A stretch of 61,565 nucleotides of DNA, taken from Acidobacteriaceae bacterium UBA1307. Its GTDB lineage: Bacteria; Acidobacteriota; Terriglobia; Terriglobales; Acidobacteriaceae. The notes beneath the pieces were generated by a model that saw nothing but the letters and a program-made list of their open reading frames with translations, was not told the DNA's origin and made no database searches. The position numbers and the translations under genes were made by a program. This document shows positions 15,788 through 25,074 of this stretch, one piece after another (position 1 is the stretch's first letter; the number at the start of each line of letters is the position of its first letter). Location: the NCBI GenBank assembly GCA_002307235.1, contig DBTV01000028.1, forward strand, positions 1 to 61,565, read 5' to 3'.

Positions 15788-16830
15788 AGCTTGCCCAGAC
15801 TCGACAGCAGCTCGGCGTTCAGGATGGTGGCACCGGCAGCGCCGCGCACCGTGTTGTGGCTCAGCAGCACAAACTTCCAGTCCAGCAGATTGCACGGACG
15901 CAAGCGGCCCACCGTCACCCCCATGCCCTTGCCGCGATTGCGGTCTAGACGCGGCTGCGGACGGTCCGGCTGCGGAGCCCACTCAATCGGCTGCGCCGGC
16001 GCCATCGGCAGATCGCGTCCCTTGAGCGGGTTGAACTCCGCCCAGGCCGCCAGAATCTCCGCCTCGCTGACCTTCTTCGAGAACTTGACCGAGACGCACT
16101 CCGTATGGCCATCCACCACCGCCACGCGGTTGCAATGCGCCGACATGCGCGCTGCCAGCGGCGTCACTTCGCCACCCTGCAGGCTGCCGAGCAGCTTCAG
16201 CGTCTCGGCCTCCATCTTCTCTTCTTCGCCGCCGATATACGGAACCACGTTGCCGACAATATCCATCGAGGCCACGCCCGGGTAACCCGCACCCGAGATC
16301 GCCTGCATCGTCGTCGCAAAAATCTGCTCAATGCCGAAACGCTCCGCCAGAGGCTTCAGCGCAATCACCAGCCCAATCGTCGAACAGTTCGGGTTGGTCA
16401 CCAGATAGCCGCCCGACTCCTTGCGCCAGGGCTGCTCTTCGATCAAGGGCAGGTGCTCGGCGTTCACCTCGGGAATCACCAGGGGAACGTTCGGCGTCAT
16501 GCGGAAGGCGCTCGAGTTCGACAGCACCGCGCAGCCCGCCGCGGCAAACTTCGGTTCCAACTCTCGCGCAATCGAGGCGTCAATCGAGGCAAAAATCACC
16601 TTCGGCGCGCCTGTTGGGTCGGCCGGAGAGACGACCATTTTGGCAATCCGCTCCGGCAGCGGAGTCTCCAACCGCCACTTTACGGCCTCGCCATACGGCT
16701 TACCGCTCGACCGGTCGCTGGCTGCAAGCCAGGCGATCTCGAACCACGGGTGGTCCTCAAGAAGCTGTATATAACGCTGGCCGACCATTCCGGTCGCGCC
16801 CAAAATGCCAATGGGTAGTTTGTTTTTCAT
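15784..16830 (-). CDS. asd: Aspartate-semialdehyde dehydrogenase
   Basis: It reduces aspartyl phosphate to aspartate semialdehyde, the product used by DapA. The 348-aa protein begins with the NADP-binding GILGATGMVGQRY loop. It has the catalytic Cys149 in NPNCSTIGL, ISGAGYPGVAS, and the substrate-binding SAHCNRVAVVDGHTE region, the pattern of the fungal/archaeal-type ASADH subclass. The start at 16830 places the Rossmann loop at residue 8, as in relatives; the longer frame to 16992 has no family match. It is co-directional with lysC and dapB, each separated by a repeat array. Confidence 0.95.
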   Translation of the reverse strand: MKNKLPIGILGATGMVGQRYIQLLEDHPWFEIAWLAASDRSSGKPYGEAVKWRLETPLPERIAKMVVSPADPTGAPKVIFASIDASIARELEPKFAAAGCAVLSNSSAFRMTPNVPLVIPEVNAEHLPLIEEQPWRKESGGYLVTNPNCSTIGLVIALKPLAERFGIEQIFATTMQAISGAGYPGVASMDIVGNVVPYIGGEEEKMEAETLKLLGSLQGGEVTPLAARMSAHCNRVAVVDGHTECVSVKFSKKVSEAEILAAWAEFNPLKGRDLPMAPAQPIEWAPQPDRPQPRLDRNRGKGMGVTVGRLRPCNLLDWKFVLLSHNTVRGAAGATILNAELLSSLGKL

Positions 16831-17116
16831 GGTCGTGAACCTACTAGTGTACAGGAACAGACGGAACGCCTCGGCTCCTTCGACCGCGAACCGCGCCCGT
16901 GTTGCCCCCTTCGGGAAACAGCATTCCCCCAAGCGCTCCCATAAGTGGTAGACAAAAAAAGAAATAAAGGAAGATCCCTCTTCTAAAATCACCCATTTCT
17001 GTTCTATGCGGAAACAACGCTCCCGCTCTTTTCTTAGAGCCGCGAAAAATATCTAACGAGCCATTTCCCATACCGATGCCCGCGCCCCTCCAGGCTTCAT
17101 CATTTTCGGAGGTCAC

Positions 17117-18163
17117 GTGTCCAAAATACCGCACCCCATCCCCTCAACACCTCCAGCCCGCTCCCCTGACGCCGATAACCCCGCCAAGGACGGGCCTATG
17201 TGCGCTATGCAAAAAACCTCCTGGGGCAATCCCCACGGTGACGGCAAGGGGGGATCACCCATCTATAACCCAGAACTTTGCCTTACACTCCTGGTCGAAG
17301 GTGCCTCTCTGGGCGTTCCCGAGGTTGATACCCAGTCCTATCGCCGCTTCCGCAGCAACGTCGAGCACCTGGTCCAGCAGCTCGCCAGCCAACTGCCGGC
17401 CGAGGACAAGATCGCACTGATTCACTCCATCATCCACGAGTTCGAAACCTACCGCGCCGAATCCGAAACCGCCATCCGCGACCAGCTCATCGGTTGGCGC
17501 AACCTGATCGCCAAGCTCTTCGGCAAGCTGTTGACCTCGCTCGGCATCGAGCAGCAGGCCCCCGACGCCTTCTCTCTGAGCCAACGCATCCGGCATTTGG
17601 CAACGGCCGCCGACGTGCAGGACTGGGATGAGCGGCTCGACCGCTATCTGCGTCCGGCCGGCGGCCCCAGCGTGGAAGAAGCCACCGCCGCCCGCCTGAG
17701 TGCCGCCGATCACTCCACGGCCAACGACAATGCAGCCGGGTTGCCCGGCGGCGGCAAAGCTCTTGAAAAGGTCGACGAGCTGATCAAGGCCGGTGGCAAG
17801 GGCTTCGTCGCGCTCTTCCGCCTTGGCTGCCTTGAGCTGATCAATGATCGCTTTGGAGATGAGGCCGTCGAAGATTGCCTGATGGCCATCGCCAATTACC
17901 TGACCCGCAGCCTGCGCCGCGAAGATGCCATCTACCACTGGAGCGACACGACGCTGCTGGCCATCATCCAGGGCAGAACCAACGAGCACATTCTGAACGC
18001 CGAACTGAAGCGCATCTCCTCGCAAAATCGGGATGTCAGCATCAACATCGGCGACCGCGTCGTCATGCTGCGCATTCCCCTTGAGTTCGATGTCCTGCCT
18101 ATCAGCCGCATCAAGGACGCCGACGACATCCGCAAGTTCTCTCTGGAGTCGGCCTCCTCGTAG
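17117..18163 (+). CDS. Degenerate GGDEF-domain protein, cassette copy 1
   Basis: This 348-aa cytosolic protein is not named in any family I can cite. Residues about 70-180 are an alpha-helical region (HSIIHEFETYRAESETAIRD). A NDNAAGLPGGG linker follows, then a domain with the outline of a diguanylate cyclase: FRLGCLELINDRFGDEAVED for the usual DxDxFKxxND...GD, and YHWSDTTLLAI exactly where RYGGDEFxVL belongs. The GGDEF residues are replaced by SDTTL, so cyclase activity is not expected; a regulatory or c-di-GMP-blind partner role is likely. The GTG start at 17117 has GGAGG 4 bp upstream. A double-PAS gene follows after 15 bp, and both genes are duplicated just downstream. Confidence 0.75.
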   Translation: MSKIPHPIPSTPPARSPDADNPAKDGPMCAMQKTSWGNPHGDGKGGSPIYNPELCLTLLVEGASLGVPEVDTQSYRRFRSNVEHLVQQLASQLPAEDKIALIHSIIHEFETYRAESETAIRDQLIGWRNLIAKLFGKLLTSLGIEQQAPDAFSLSQRIRHLATAADVQDWDERLDRYLRPAGGPSVEEATAARLSAADHSTANDNAAGLPGGGKALEKVDELIKAGGKGFVALFRLGCLELINDRFGDEAVEDCLMAIANYLTRSLRREDAIYHWSDTTLLAIIQGRTNEHILNAELKRISSQNRDVSINIGDRVVMLRIPLEFDVLPISRIKDADDIRKFSLESASS

Positions 18164-18178
18164 TGAGTCGAAAAAAAC

Positions 18179-18964
18179 ATGACTGAAACCACAGAAAAAT
18201 CTCCGACGCTCATCGCGATGGACCAGCACATCTCGCTCGAAGAGCTTCCCTCGGCTTATTTTGAATGCGATGTCGATGGAACCATCATGCGATGCAATCA
18301 GGCGGCCCGTGAACTGCATGTCACGGGAACGGGCGACATCATCGGCAGCAAGATCTGGACCTGGGTTGCGCACGACCAGCAGGCCGCCAGCCGCAATGCC
18401 TTCTATGGTGTGATGGAAACCGGCATCGACCCGCCCGTGGTTCACCGCGCCGTCTTCACGCCCGAGGGCGGTTTCCGCACCTTCCGCTTCGATCGCAACC
18501 TGATACGCACACCCGAAGGCAGACCCTCCGGCATGCGCCTGATCCTCACCGACGTGACCGAGCAGCAACTCGAGCTTGAGCGCGAACGCAAGGCGCGCAT
18601 GTGGCTCGAATCCATCTCCGATTCCATGTATGAATCGGTCATCGTCACCGACGTGCTCGGCTTCGTGCGCTTTGCCAACCTCGCTGCGGAAAAACTCACC
18701 GGATGGACAGCAGCGGAGTTGACACGGACAACGCTGCAAAAATGCATTCCGATCCTCTCCTTTTTGCCCACCGACGGCGTAACCTTCAACCCGCGCCGCA
18801 TCCTCGAACATCGCACCTTCGGCATCGCCACCGTGCTCAACAAAGAGCGCGAGGCCATGAAAATCTTCTTGAACACATCGCCGATCACCGACAAATCCGA
18901 GGGCACCACCATCGGCGTCGTTTACGTGATGCGCAAGGCCGAAGGCATCACACAGGAAGATTGA
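18179..18964 (+). CDS. Double PAS-domain protein without output domain, cassette copy 1
   Basis: The 261-aa protein is built from two PAS folds. The first (about 20-130) shows YFECDVDGTIMRCNQAAREL and ends in the typical GMRLILTDVTEQQ exit helix. The second (about 150-255) shows VIVTDVLGFVRFANLAAEKL, TGWTAAEL and a final GVVYVMRKAEG strand. No kinase, GGDEF, EAL or DNA-binding part is present, so the protein must pass any signal by contact. The preceding degenerate GGDEF protein, in the same operon, is the natural partner. The sensed ligand is unknown, and no haem- or flavin-binding residues stand out. Confidence 0.8.
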   Translation: MTETTEKSPTLIAMDQHISLEELPSAYFECDVDGTIMRCNQAARELHVTGTGDIIGSKIWTWVAHDQQAASRNAFYGVMETGIDPPVVHRAVFTPEGGFRTFRFDRNLIRTPEGRPSGMRLILTDVTEQQLELERERKARMWLESISDSMYESVIVTDVLGFVRFANLAAEKLTGWTAAELTRTTLQKCIPILSFLPTDGVTFNPRRILEHRTFGIATVLNKEREAMKIFLNTSPITDKSEGTTIGVVYVMRKAEGITQED

Positions 18965-19036
18965 TCTCCAGGCGCAACAGCAAAGGCAGTGAGCATTTGA
19001 ATCGACGCAGCGACTCGACAATCGACACGGAAAGAG

Positions 19037-20020
19037 ATGACTGGAATGATCCTCAAGCAGATTGCATCGCGCATCCAAGAGAAAATCACGACGAACAATA
19101 ATCCTCCGCTGCCCGCGCCGGACCACGGCCTCCGCATGCTCACCAAAGCCATCAACCCTGGCACGCCTGAAACCAGCCAGGAGCTCAATCGCATCTTTCA
19201 TGCCGGCATTGACTCACTGGCCAGGCAATTTCCCGTCGGCATCTCGGATGCCGAAAAGATGTCGATGGTTCGCTCGATCCTTCTCGAGTTCGATGCCTAT
19301 CGCACCAACTCGGAAACGGCCTTTCACGAACAGCTCACCTGCTGGCGCAACGTTGTCACCATGCTCTTCAACGAGCTTTTGCACTGGCACGGCATCTCGC
19401 CCGAATCCCCACCGGCAGCCGAAATTCTGGATACCGCCAAGAGCCTCACCTCTGCCAAGGAAATTCAGGACTGGGGCCGCCACCTTTATGAGTTCCTTCA
19501 TCCCATCGACCGCAACTCTCCGGTGGATACATCCACCGCCCAACTGCGCGCCACCGATCCTTCAAGCACCAACGACAATCCTGTCGGCCTGAACGGCGGA
19601 GGTGTGGCACTCGAACAGTTACGCAAAATCAAGCAGGCAAATCGCCACGCCTATGTCGTTTTCTTCCACCTCAACTGCCTTGACGTCATCAGCAAACGAT
19701 TCGGGCAAGAGGTAATCGAAGATTGCCTCATGGCCATCGCGGCCAATCTTACCGCGCATCTGCCCAGCACGGACCTGGTCTACCACTGGAGCGATGCAAC
19801 GCTGCTGGCCATTGTTCCAAGAAGAGTCAGCGAAATCATGCTCTCCGCCGAGCTTGAGCGCATCGTGGCGCAAAGCTGCGAAAACACCATTCAAATCGAC
19901 AATCGGTCCATCATGATTCGCGTGCCCATCAGCTTCGACATCATTTCCACTCATCGCGTGCACAAACCCGAGGACCTGTTGCGCCTTTCGGTGCAATCCT
20001 TCAATGCAGGTAGGCTATGA
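19037..20020 (+). CDS. Degenerate GGDEF-domain protein, cassette copy 2
   Basis: Paralogue of the protein starting at 17117, 327 aa. It shares the helical N-terminal region (VRSILLEFDAYRTNSETAFH), the NDNPVGLNGGG linker and the degenerate cyclase fold (FGQEVIEDCLMAIAANLTAH, YHWSDATLLAIV). The position of the GGDEF signature reads SDATL. Keeping the same replacement in both copies suggests it is selected, not random decay. GGAAAGAG lies just before the ATG. Its stop overlaps the next start by 4 bp (ATGA), so the second cassette is translationally coupled. Confidence 0.75.
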   Translation: MTGMILKQIASRIQEKITTNNNPPLPAPDHGLRMLTKAINPGTPETSQELNRIFHAGIDSLARQFPVGISDAEKMSMVRSILLEFDAYRTNSETAFHEQLTCWRNVVTMLFNELLHWHGISPESPPAAEILDTAKSLTSAKEIQDWGRHLYEFLHPIDRNSPVDTSTAQLRATDPSSTNDNPVGLNGGGVALEQLRKIKQANRHAYVVFFHLNCLDVISKRFGQEVIEDCLMAIAANLTAHLPSTDLVYHWSDATLLAIVPRRVSEIMLSAELERIVAQSCENTIQIDNRSIMIRVPISFDIISTHRVHKPEDLLRLSVQSFNAGRL

Positions 20021-20784
20021 GCACCCCTTCCCATGCACCAATGGCCGCACTCCACCTCTCCGATGAATTCATCGATCAACTGCCCCTGCCCTATATCGAG
20101 CTCAACAAAAACGGCATCGTCATCCGCGTCAACACCGCCGCGCTCGATCTCTATCCCGGCGAGCAGTCGAAGATCAATCTGCTCGGCAAAAATGCCTGGG
20201 AACTGATGGCCTCGGCAGATACCGACGTGAGCTTTGCCTCCTACTGCACCGCCATGGCCACAGGACAAAAGCCGCACCCGGTCCGCCGCGCCATCTTCGA
20301 TCACACCCGCCAGTTCCGCACCTATGAGCTGCATCGCTCGCTGATCTATGACGCGGATGGAAACCCCTGCGGCATGCGCATTCTCTCCGTCGACGTCACC
20401 GACGACGCGCGCAATCTGGCCGAGACGCGCCGTTCGCTCGGATGGCTGCAAAGCGCGATGGCCGCATTGCCGGAAGCGATTCTGCTCACCGATTCGGTCG
20501 GCTTTGTTCTCTATCTCAACCACGCGGCAGAGATACTTCTTGGTTGGCATGCCAGTGAAATCACCGGCCGGCTCATCGAACAGGTTCTTCCGCTCGACAC
20601 CGCCGCGCCCGACTTCACTCCGCCGCCCTCCTACATCACTGCGCTCGAGGCCCCCAACAGAATCGTGCTTCCGCTGCTCGATGCCAACGGTCATTCCCTG
20701 AGCATCGAGTTCTTCTCCTCGCCGGTCGCCGATGTACAAACCGGCCACATCACCGGCGTCGTCAGCGTTCTGCGCAAACGATAA
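20017..20784 (+). CDS. Double PAS-domain protein without output domain, cassette copy 2
   Basis: Paralogue of the 18179 gene, 255 aa, beginning in an ATGA overlap with the degenerate GGDEF gene. PAS 1 shows LPYIELNKNGIVIRVNTAAL and the exit CGMRILSVDVTDDA. PAS 2 shows AILLTDSVGFVLYLNHAAEI, LLGWHASEI and GVVSVLRKR, which ends the protein. As in copy 1 there is no effector domain. Each PAS protein presumably pairs with its upstream neighbour, giving two related two-protein switches with possibly different ligands. A terminator overlaps the stop. Confidence 0.8.
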   Translation: MSTPSHAPMAALHLSDEFIDQLPLPYIELNKNGIVIRVNTAALDLYPGEQSKINLLGKNAWELMASADTDVSFASYCTAMATGQKPHPVRRAIFDHTRQFRTYELHRSLIYDADGNPCGMRILSVDVTDDARNLAETRRSLGWLQSAMAALPEAILLTDSVGFVLYLNHAAEILLGWHASEITGRLIEQVLPLDTAAPDFTPPPSYITALEAPNRIVLPLLDANGHSLSIEFFSSPVADVQTGHITGVVSVLRKR

Positions 20785-20815
20785 GAGCGCTTTCCCGTTC
20801 AGGAAAAGCGCTCTT
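20783..20815 (+). terminator. Intrinsic terminator at the end of the GGDEF/PAS operon
   Basis: An 11-bp stem AAGAGCGCTTT / AAAGCGCTCTT has an 11-base loop. The left arm includes the last bases of the TAA stop. Confidence 0.75.
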
Positions 20816-20848
20816 GGTTTCAGCCGATGCGGCCGCCGGACTCTTAGC

Positions 20849-21064
20849 TTAGCTCTCTTTGCGATACAGCAACTCGCGAATTGCACGACGCCGCGCCGCA
20901 TTCAGCTCGCTATCGACGTCATCACCGACCTGTCCTTCGGTTTCTTCACTCTCCTCCGGCTCGCTGCACGAAGGGCACCGATTGGCAAACCCGGGCTTAT
21001 CTGGTCTCAGCTCAAACTCCTCGCTGCAAATGATACAAGTCTTGATCGGAAATCCCATGTTCAT
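20849..21064 (-). CDS. Small zinc-ribbon protein, function unknown
   Basis: This 71-aa protein has two cysteine pairs, TCIICSEEF and RCPSCSEPE, spaced 18 residues apart as a zinc ribbon, then an acidic Glu-rich linker and a basic helical tail (ARRRAIRELLYRKES). It could bind nucleic acid or act as a small adaptor. A second ATG two codons in (21058) is equally possible, since the GAGG site suits both. It lies between the PAS operon, with which it is convergent, and nrdR, upstream of it on the same strand. I do not recognise a named family. Confidence 0.65.
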   Translation of the reverse strand: MNMGFPIKTCIICSEEFELRPDKPGFANRCPSCSEPEESEETEGQVGDDVDSELNAARRRAIRELLYRKES

Positions 21065-21236
21065 TCATCCTCTTGCGGTCTTTGCCGCGTAAAAATTTTC
21101 GGAACGGGTACAGACCGAAAATGCTCTTCAGTATTCTGCCGCAAAACGCAGCGGAAATCACCTCGCCGATTCAAGTTTTTCGGCAGAGTTCTTTTCTTGA
21201 ATTTTCTCCGCAGGCGGCCACAATGATGGCCCCGCT

Positions 21237-21722
21237 CTACGCAGATTCCTTTTTCTTCTTCGCCGCCCGGTGGCTGCCGAGCAACTCCTCAAGCTCTTCC
21301 TTGAACTCGCGCACATCCTTGAAGTCACGATAGACGGAGGCGAACCGAATGTACGCCACCGTGTCGAGACCCTTCAAGTGCTGCATGATCAGCTCACCGA
21401 TCTCCGAGACCGTACGTTCCCGGTCCGGCGCGTCGATCAAATAGCTCTCGGCCGCATTGACGATCTCCTCAAGCTGGCCGGAGGAAACCGGCCGCTTTTC
21501 GCAGGCTCGCAACAGGCCACTCAGCACCTTCTGCCGGTCGAAGCGCTCCCGCCGCCCGTCTTTTTTCACCACCATGTAAGGAATCTCGTCGATCCGCTCA
21601 TAGGTTGTGAATCGTCGGTTGCAGCGCTCGCATTCGCGCCGGCGTCGGATCGCGTCGGCCTCTTTGCTCTCGCGCGAGTCCACGACCCGATCCTGCCCGA
21701 ATCCACAATAAGGACACTTCAT
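21237..21722 (-). CDS. nrdR: Transcriptional repressor NrdR
   Basis: NrdR senses ATP/dATP and represses ribonucleotide reductase operons. The 161-aa protein has the N-terminal zinc ribbon (MKCPYCG, CERCNRRFTTYER) and an ATP-cone (VVKKDGRRERFDRQKVLSGLLRAC) with the family's length. The start at 21722 is fixed by the invariant MKCPYCG N terminus. It is not adjacent to the nrdD/nrdG genes at the window's left edge but is a likely regulator of them; the nrdD promoter lies outside the window, so NrdR boxes could not be checked. Confidence 0.95.
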   Translation of the reverse strand: MKCPYCGFGQDRVVDSRESKEADAIRRRRECERCNRRFTTYERIDEIPYMVVKKDGRRERFDRQKVLSGLLRACEKRPVSSGQLEEIVNAAESYLIDAPDRERTVSEIGELIMQHLKGLDTVAYIRFASVYRDFKDVREFKEELEELLGSHRAAKKKKESA

Positions 21723-22040
21723 GCTGGTCAATTCTATAGCATTTTCGGAATGGGTGTGGGCCGAAAACAAGACGCTAAGTGGCTTTTTCCTCAAGAAAAC
21801 CGGGCCTCTGGCGACAGGTCTTCGTTGCCAGGGTGGAAGAAAAACACCCCTTGCACGCAACCCGACACTGCACGTGTATTGGAAAAATGCTCCAGCGTAT
21901 GGCGAAGTCATTTCGTGACAGATTCGGTAAAATCTGCATGCAATTTTCAACCCGGCCCCGGCCTCTTTGCCTCTCTGCGCGCAAAAACAACAACGGCGTG
22001 GATTGCTCCACGCCGTTGCCGTTCCTCGATTGCTTGAAAT
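21723..22040. other. Intergenic region upstream of nrdR (318 bp)
   Basis: Apart from the terminator at 21991-22018, which belongs to the gene to the right, the region holds the nrdR leader and promoter. TATAGAAT lies about 15 bp before the start on the minus strand but has no clear -35. No gene, tRNA or small RNA could be supported. Confidence 0.5.
21991..22018 (-). terminator. Intrinsic terminator after the nitronate monooxygenase gene
   Basis: A perfect 12-bp stem CAACGGCGTGGA / TCCACGCCGTTG with a TTGC loop is followed on the minus strand by TTGTTTTTG. Confidence 0.85.
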
Positions 22041-23504
22041 TTACGCCGTTGCCGCCAGCAGGGTTTTCTCTTCGCTGTGCGCCTTTGTGTCCAGCATCCG
22101 CCCAACCACATCGGCCGCCGTGTAGCTTGCGCGCCCCGGCTGCAGATACTGCGCCACCGTGTTCAGGTCATCGCCAATGGTCACCAGCGCCGGTTCCACG
22201 CTGCCATCCTTGCGAATCTGCGCATGGCCCACATTCGCCAGCAGAGAATTGCACAGGCACTTGCGTCCCTCGGCCTCTGTCGCCGTGCCGCCCTTGGCCA
22301 TAAAGTTGTTCACCGGCTCTGCCGCGCAACGATAGCCGATCTTGCCCCCGGGTGCCTCGTAGGCCTCACGCAGATAGCCCAGATCGCAAACCCGCTTGCG
22401 CTCCTCGTAGATCGGCAGCTCCGAGGTTGTGCCCTCAAGCAGCGCCACCTTGAACGGGAAGCCGGTCGGCGAAGCCAGCCGGTCGGTATACACCCGGCCC
22501 GCGCCCGCTCGTGCCTGCCCAAGCAATTCGCTCTTCAAGTCATCACGCAGTCCTGACTCTTCGGTAAAAGCAAAGGCCGTGCCCACCTGCACGCCGACCG
22601 CGCCTTCATCGAGCGCCGACTGCAAGGCCTGCGCATTGCCATAACCGCCGGCCAGCCAGAACGGCACGCCCATCGCGCGCATCTCTTCCAGGTTCACCCG
22701 GTCGCGGTCACCATAGACCGGCTCGCCCGACTCGCTCAACTGCAGCTTGCCGCGCGGCGGCGCATTGTGCCCGCCCGCCGTTGGCCCTTCAATCACGAAA
22801 CCATCCACGCGGCCATTGGCCCGGCGCAGCATGGTGGTCGCCAGCGTATTCGACGAAATAATCGCCAAAAACTTCGGCCGGCGCAACACCGGCAGCGGCC
22901 CTTCGGCAAACTCTGCCGGATTCAGCCCCATCATCGCCTCGGTCGCCTGCGAAGCGCCCGCGATCGACAGCTTGTACTCGGCCGCGTGCTGCGCCACAAA
23001 AGCATCAAGCACGCCCGGAATATGCAGCGGAATCCCCGCGCCCATCAGCACGTAGCCGACCCCGGCCAGCATCGCGCCATAGATCGAGGCCAGATGCGGC
23101 ATCTGCACCTTTTCAAGAAAGTTGATGCCCACCGGATTTTTGTGGCCTTCCCTCGCCAGAAACACCTCGACGAAGTTCGACGCCATGCACACTTCAATCA
23201 GCTTGCGCGGATTCTTCTGCTGGTGCATCGGCAGGGCCGGATACGGCGCGTCTGCCGGCTTGCCGCCCGGCACGAAATACTCGTTCCAGATACGCTTGGC
23301 CATCTCGGGGAAGGGGAATGCCTCAAGCCCGCGACGCATGTGGCCGCCCTGGTCACCGTCCGCCAACCGGCGCACGAACAGCGTATCGAGCGCCGTTCCC
23401 GACACCACACCCAGTTGGCCCAGCTTGGAGACGGCCTGCGCCAGGCGCCAGTTCGAAACGCCGACCCCCATGCCGCCCTGAATGATCTTTGGCAGTTGCC
23501 TCAT
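22041..23504 (-). CDS. Nitronate monooxygenase (2-nitropropane dioxygenase family)
   Basis: This 487-aa FMN-dependent TIM-barrel protein opens with IIQGGMGVGVSNWRLA. It has GGH within IEGPTAGGHNAP (conserved His region), WLAGGYGN, and the phosphate-binding GAVGVQVGTAFAFTEESGL. These features place it in the nitronate monooxygenase/PfaD superfamily. It is longer than the 320-350 aa of classic NMOs, with extra C-terminal sequence containing several Cys (RKCLCNSLLANVGH). The family oxidises nitronates, but some members are enoyl reductases, so the substrate is open. It is a stand-alone gene. Confidence 0.82.
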   Translation of the reverse strand: MRQLPKIIQGGMGVGVSNWRLAQAVSKLGQLGVVSGTALDTLFVRRLADGDQGGHMRRGLEAFPFPEMAKRIWNEYFVPGGKPADAPYPALPMHQQKNPRKLIEVCMASNFVEVFLAREGHKNPVGINFLEKVQMPHLASIYGAMLAGVGYVLMGAGIPLHIPGVLDAFVAQHAAEYKLSIAGASQATEAMMGLNPAEFAEGPLPVLRRPKFLAIISSNTLATTMLRRANGRVDGFVIEGPTAGGHNAPPRGKLQLSESGEPVYGDRDRVNLEEMRAMGVPFWLAGGYGNAQALQSALDEGAVGVQVGTAFAFTEESGLRDDLKSELLGQARAGAGRVYTDRLASPTGFPFKVALLEGTTSELPIYEERKRVCDLGYLREAYEAPGGKIGYRCAAEPVNNFMAKGGTATEAEGRKCLCNSLLANVGHAQIRKDGSVEPALVTIGDDLNTVAQYLQPGRASYTAADVVGRMLDTKAHSEEKTLLAATA

Positions 23505-23621
23505 TGTTGGATTGTTTCATATTTGGCGTATATTGATTGCATTTTTTCTTACGCCACCCCATGCAAAAGGACCATAATTCACAGCACCGCGCCCCGGCGA
23601 ACTCCGCCGTCCCGCCGCCAG

Positions 23622-24875
23622 CTAAAGTTTTTCCCGCAGCAGGGCGATCACCTGATCGGCGCCAACGACCCCCACCATCCGGTTTTCGCTATCGACCACC
23701 GGCAGCGCATTCAGGTTGTACTTGTCGAAGATTTCAGCTAACTCTTTTTGTTTCAGATCCGCAGGGCAACTCAGCACGCGCGGGTCGGCCAACACCGCCA
23801 GCCGCGTCCCGGGCTGCGCCATCACCACACGCACCAAAGGCACCACTCCACGCAGCACCTCGCCGTCCAGCAGGTAGATCTCCGTCACGCTCTCCGGGTC
23901 GCCATCGAAGACGCGCAGCGCATCCACCGCGTCAGAGACCGTCGCCTCCACACCCACCGAAACGAAGTCCGTCGTCATGCAGCCGGCCGCCGATTTCTCG
24001 TCGAACTCGAGCAGTTCGGAGACCTCCTGCCGTTCCTCCGGCTCCATCTCCTCGAGAATCGCGTCGGATTGCTCCTCGGGCAGCTCGGCCAGCAGATCGG
24101 CCGCCGCGCCCGGGTCCATCTCCTCGACAATGTCGGCGATCTTTTCCTCGCCCAGCTTTTCGAGCAGCGCCTTTTGCAGCTTCGGGTCGACCTCTTCGAG
24201 CGCGTCGGCGGCCACCTCCTCGTCAAGCGAGGCAAAGACGGCCTCACGCTCGGCCGGAGCCAGATCCTCCAGAATGTCCGCCAGATCGGACGGATGAATC
24301 TCCGCCAGCCGCTCGTACTCAATGCGCAGCTTGACGCGCCGCGCCGGGTCCACCTCGATCACGTCGACAAAGTGCCAGGGAATCGCGCTCGGCTTGAACT
24401 TGCGCGAGAGCCTTTCGAGGGTCGCCTTCGGCAAAATCCCCTTGAAGACGCGCCGGAACGCGCCGCGCAACCCCACGTCGACCTCGGCGACGCGCAACAG
24501 ATGCGCCGCGCCGTGCCCGAGCCATTCGAGGTCCACGTCGTTGACGCGCACCACCTTGCGCCCGTGCAGGTCGATGATCTGCCGGTCCACCAGATCCTGT
24601 TGCAAATAAAGGTAGTTGTTCTGGCCTTCGAGCGGCGTCAACTCACCCGAGGAACGCAGCTCGAGCGTACCGGCCGGCGTCTCCATCACCTCTTGCGAGG
24701 GCACCAGTGCGAGCCCCTCGCGGGTCTTCAGCACCAGTCCGGCCACTCGGCCCGCCTCCGGCCCCGTGGCCACGGCAATATCTTTCAATCGGCCACGCAG
24801 GTGTCCCTGTGCGTCGGTCACCGGCGTTCCCAGCAGTGCGGTCAGGCTGACCCGGGCTGTCGTGCGTATCGGCAT
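23622..24875 (-). CDS. PRC-barrel, MgtE-N and CBS domain protein lacking a membrane domain
   Basis: The 417-aa protein has PRC-barrel-like segments in the first 170 residues (GTPVTDAQGHLRGRLKDIAV; IDLHGRKVVRVNDVDLEW). A MgtE N-terminal helical superhelix follows (LAEIHPSDLADILEDL through EEMDPGAAADLLAELPEE), then a CBS pair (CMTTDFVSVGVEATVSDAV; LNALPVVDSENRMVGVV). In the Mg2+ channel MgtE the latter two parts form the cytoplasmic gate; here no transmembrane segment follows. It may sense Mg2+ or nucleotides and control a channel encoded elsewhere. ATAGGAG precedes the ATG at 24875. Confidence 0.82.
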   Translation of the reverse strand: MPIRTTARVSLTALLGTPVTDAQGHLRGRLKDIAVATGPEAGRVAGLVLKTREGLALVPSQEVMETPAGTLELRSSGELTPLEGQNNYLYLQQDLVDRQIIDLHGRKVVRVNDVDLEWLGHGAAHLLRVAEVDVGLRGAFRRVFKGILPKATLERLSRKFKPSAIPWHFVDVIEVDPARRVKLRIEYERLAEIHPSDLADILEDLAPAEREAVFASLDEEVAADALEEVDPKLQKALLEKLGEEKIADIVEEMDPGAAADLLAELPEEQSDAILEEMEPEERQEVSELLEFDEKSAAGCMTTDFVSVGVEATVSDAVDALRVFDGDPESVTEIYLLDGEVLRGVVPLVRVVMAQPGTRLAVLADPRVLSCPADLKQKELAEIFDKYNLNALPVVDSENRMVGVVGADQVIALLREKL

Positions 24876-25074
24876 GGCGCTCCTATCCCCGCAGTGTACT
24901 CTCTCCGGCCAACTTTCTGCCGCGGCAAAGGGCTGCCGATAGAACAGCCAAGCCCCTGTCGGCGGCACCGGCCGTGCGCGCCGCCCTTGACACGGCGACC
25001 TGCCCGCGAAGAAACTGCCAGCAGAGCGGTTTGCAACGATTGATTCTCCTGTAAAGGCGGATTTTCAAACCACG

